The notes beneath the pieces were generated by a model, which saw only the letters and a list, made by a program, of their open reading frames with translations, did no database searches and had not been told where the DNA came from. A program made the translations under genes and the position numbers. A stretch of DNA of 64,000 nucleotides from Streptomyces sp. NBC_01232 (lineage in GTDB: Bacteria; Actinomycetota; Actinomycetes; Streptomycetales; Streptomycetaceae), in assembly GCF_035989885.1 (NCBI RefSeq), contig NZ_CP108518.1, positions 4,889,001 through 4,953,000 on the forward strand, read 5' to 3'. Below are positions 61,923 to 64,000 of the stretch, in pieces. Position 1 is the first letter of the stretch. Each line of letters starts with the position of its first letter.

Positions 61923-63197
61923 TCAGGGGCCGGGCTCCGTACGGCCCTGCCGGGGCAGGTCCAGGGCCACCGCGACGGCGGAGTCGCAGTACTCGCGTAC
62001 GGCACTCGTACGGGCTACGACGCGCCCGCGGTGGATGACGATCCGGCTGTAGGCGAGGGACAGCACACCCGCGATCCGGTCCCCGCGCACGGCGAGCAGC
62101 TCCGCCGGGAAACCGGCCTCCACCCGGACCTCCGGCAGGCCCATGGCCTCGCGGGCGCAGGCGCTGACGGAGTCGTAGGCCTCGCCCGCCCGGAGGCCGC
62201 CCTGGGAGGCCAGCAGGTACGCGGCCTCCAGCGGGTCCCCGCGGCCGACGGGGTTCCCGGCGTCCCGCAGCGCTCCGCTGCCGGCCGCGACGCGCACCCC
62301 GGAGGCCCGCAGCAGCCGTACGGGCGCGGTGCGCAGGCCGCGGCGCTCCAGGGCCGCGCAGTCGCCCTGGGGCAGGCAGGTCACCCGTACGCCGGCTGCG
62401 GCCAGCTGGTCGGCGGCGCGGGCCGCCGCGTCGAGCGGGAGCCGGGACAGGCCGCCGCAGGGGCCGATGGTCACCCCGGGGCGCAGCCCGCCGGCCATCG
62501 CCGCGAGGCGGGAGAGGCGGGCCGGGTCGTCACCGTCCGTGTGCAGATCGACGGGGCAGCCGTGCTCGGCGGCGAGTTCCAGAACGGCTTCGAGGAAGCC
62601 TGTCGGATCCGGGTCCAGGTCCGGGCAGCCGCCGATCACGGAGGCGCCCATCTTGACCGCGTCCCGCAGCATGGCGAGCCCGTCCGCGCCCGCCACCCCG
62701 GTCAGCAGCCGGGGGACGGCCACGGCGGTGAGGTCGGCGAGCCCGCGCAGGGAGCGGCGGGCCTGGAGGACGGCCTCCATGGGGCCGAGGCCGTGCACGT
62801 CGCCGATGCGGACGTGGGAGCGGACCGCGGTGGCGCCGTGGCCGAGCTGGAGCAGGGCGGATTCGGTGGCCCGGCGCTGGACCTCGTCGGGCGTGTAGGA
62901 GACGGGCCCCTCGCCGTCGGCGGTCAGTGCGGTGTCCCCGTGGGCGTGCGGCTCGGCGGGGGCGGGCAGCAACAGGTAGCCGGTCAGGTCCACCCGGGAC
63001 AGCGCGGGGGAGGTGAGGCTGCCCGCGGTGCCGACGGCCTGGATCCGACCGCCGCCGAGGCGCACGTCGACGGTGCGGCCGTCGGTGAGGCGGGCCCCGG
63101 CGAGCAGCAGGGTGGTGGCCTCGGCTGCGGCCGCGTTGCCATGGCCGCCACCGCTGCGGGGCGACTGGAACGGCTGCTGCGGCTGGCTGTCGGACAT
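61923..63197 (-). CDS. Cytosine-deaminase-like amidohydrolase with degraded active site
   Basis: 424 aa TIM-barrel amidohydrolase related to CodA. The metal motif is kept as PAPAEPHAHGD (HxH), and RSHVRIGDVHG and VDLHTDGDD mark later strands. Compared by eye with E. coli CodA (His61, His63, His214, Glu217, His246, Asp313), the glutamate after the third His is Gly, the SHTTAM histidine region reads GPCGGL, and GHDDVFD reads GSGALRD. So several catalytic ligands are missing, and the protein may be inactive or have a changed role. Start MSDSQPQQ. Confidence 0.82.
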   Translation of the reverse strand: MSDSQPQQPFQSPRSGGGHGNAAAAEATTLLLAGARLTDGRTVDVRLGGGRIQAVGTAGSLTSPALSRVDLTGYLLLPAPAEPHAHGDTALTADGEGPVSYTPDEVQRRATESALLQLGHGATAVRSHVRIGDVHGLGPMEAVLQARRSLRGLADLTAVAVPRLLTGVAGADGLAMLRDAVKMGASVIGGCPDLDPDPTGFLEAVLELAAEHGCPVDLHTDGDDPARLSRLAAMAGGLRPGVTIGPCGGLSRLPLDAAARAADQLAAAGVRVTCLPQGDCAALERRGLRTAPVRLLRASGVRVAAGSGALRDAGNPVGRGDPLEAAYLLASQGGLRAGEAYDSVSACAREAMGLPEVRVEAGFPAELLAVRGDRIAGVLSLAYSRIVIHRGRVVARTSAVREYCDSAVAVALDLPRQGRTEPGP

Positions 63198-63524
63198 CGC
63201 GCTCCTGCGGTGGCTCGGGCGGTTCCTGGAGCCGTGGCCGTGGCCGTCCCTGCAGCCCGCGGCCCGCAGCCCAAGATCACGCAGCGTGCTCAGAGCCTAG
63301 GGCGCAGCGCCCGCCGCTTCGCGGAAGAGCGCAATAGTCGTACCGGTGTGGTGCCCGCGCGCCGAGCGCCCGCGCGTGCGCCCCACCGGCCGGCGCGGCT
63401 CCGTTCGGCGGGCGCCGGAGTGTGACCCCGCCCACAATCCGACCGAAAAGTGGGTCGGGAGTGATCCGTGGGCTGATCGGGAAGAGCCGGCGAACCCCCT
63501 CGGAGCCCTGTCCCCGCAAAGGAT

Positions 63525-63554
63525 TTGGGCGATCGGCAGGCAACCGTGTAATGT
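63525..63554 (+). promoter_or_regulatory. Promoter of the tRNA-Thr/Met genes
   Basis: -35 TTGGGC and -10 TAATGT with an 18-bp spacer, ending 11 bp before tRNA-Thr. The 368-bp gap 63198-63565 otherwise holds nothing I can identify. Confidence 0.5.
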
Positions 63555-63565
63555 CTTCATCGCTC

Positions 63566-63638
63566 GCCCCAATAGCTCAGTCGGTAGAGCGTCTCCATGG
63601 TAAGGAGAAGGTCTGCGGTTCGATTCCGCATTGGGGCT
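63566..63638 (+). tRNA. tRNA-Thr (GGT)
   Basis: 73 nt. Acceptor stem GCCCCAA / TTGGGGC, anticodon loop ATGGTAA between TCTCC and GGAGA giving GGT, T-loop GGTTCGATTCC. CCA not encoded. Confidence 0.95.
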
Positions 63639-63686
63639 CTGGTGAGAGAGGTTCCCCACCCTCGGGTGGGGAGCTGATCACATCAA

Positions 63687-63759
63687 AGCGGCGTAGCTCA
63701 GTCGGTAGAGCAAGCGGCTCATAATCGCTGTGTCACCGGTTCAAGTCCGGTCGCCGCTA
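63687..63759 (+). tRNA. tRNA-Met (CAT), elongator type
   Basis: 73 nt. Acceptor stem AGCGGCG / CGCCGCT fully paired, so not the initiator; anticodon loop CTCATAA between AGCGG and TCGCT giving CAT; T-loop GGTTCAAGTCC. Followed closely by rpmG, a common actinobacterial order. Confidence 0.93.
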
Positions 63760-63847
63760 CACACAGTAGCCGATTGCGGGGTCGGTCTCCCGGTCGGCTA
63801 CTCTTGTATGCGTTCATCCGTCCCAATTTCCGTCAAGGAGCACTCAC

Positions 63848-64000
63848 GTGGCTGCCACCGACGTCCGCCCGAAGATCACGCTGGCCTGCGTGGAGTGCAA
63901 GGAGCGGAACTACATCACCAAGAAGAACCGGCGTAACAACCCGGACCGTCTTGAGATGAAGAAGCACTGCCCGCGCTGCAACTCGCACACCGCGCACCGC
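63848..64000 (+). CDS. rpmG: 50S ribosomal protein L33 (3' truncated by window)
   Basis: 51 codons visible of an expected 54-55. [20 protein letters not shown] with a zinc-type CxxC pair, then [12 protein letters not shown] carrying the second pair, so this is the C+ (zinc-binding) form. The GTG has AAGGAG 8 nt upstream. Confidence 0.97.
   Translation, partial: MAATDVRPKITLACVECKERNYITKKNRRNNPDRLEMKKHCPRCNSHTAHR

Overview
High-GC actinobacterial chromosome, almost certainly Streptomyces. Signs are strong third-position G/C, many GTG starts, operons joined by 4-bp ATGA/GTGA overlaps, XRE-DUF5753 regulators, and a gene order I recognise from S. coelicolor (nuo, kor, second nuo cluster, htpX, rpmG). 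Nearly the whole window is coding.

Layout. (1) 1-10099: the distal part of the main complex I operon, nuoG (5' cut by the window edge) to nuoN, closed by a strong terminator. (2) 10258-10428: a 171-bp inverted-repeat element, probably a MITE, inserted at the stop codon of a secreted-protein gene. (3) 10424-23195: mixed metabolism: secreted protein, fumarylacetoacetase, HAD phosphatase, CocE/S15-like hydrolase, POT peptide transporter, polyprenyl diphosphate synthase, LolA-like exported protein, a ribbon-helix-helix/Fic-like toxin-antitoxin pair, secreted M28 aminopeptidase, RarD permease. (4) 23453-30540: 2-oxoacid:ferredoxin oxidoreductase (korAB), one NarL-type response regulator and two paralogous histidine kinases. 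(5) 30688-40704: a second nuo cluster, nuoA2-B2-C2-H2-I2-J2-K2-L2-M2-N2, with no nuoD, E, F or G; its NuoC-like subunit has a long tail carrying four RRTRSV-type repeats. (6) 40910-45496: htpX, yccF, a SUKH-like gene, an APC permease and a SulP transporter. (7) 45692-59383: a 13.7-kb integrated element bounded by 16-bp direct repeats, inserted at the 3' end of yajQ. It carries int, xis, an XRE repressor, a primase-polymerase/RepA-like helicase, a GAGAC-rich repeat cluster, a DUF6879/XRE-DUF5753 regulatory trio and many small membrane or Cys-rich proteins, but no recognisable TraB/FtsK translocase, terminase or capsid genes. (8) 59368-64000: yajQ, tRNA-Tyr, a DUF3574 protein, an SDR-like protein, an amidohydrolase with degraded active-site motifs, tRNA-Thr, tRNA-Met and rpmG (cut by the window end).

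How the parts relate (inference). Two respiratory clusters, a polyprenyl synthase that could supply the menaquinone side chain, and a ferredoxin-reducing KorAB enzyme share one neighbourhood. The second nuo cluster lacks the NADH-oxidising module, so a donor such as reduced ferredoxin is conceivable. A GGGG-N4-CCCC palindrome followed by ACCC lies upstream of both kinase genes and nuoA2 and may tie the two-component system to the second cluster.
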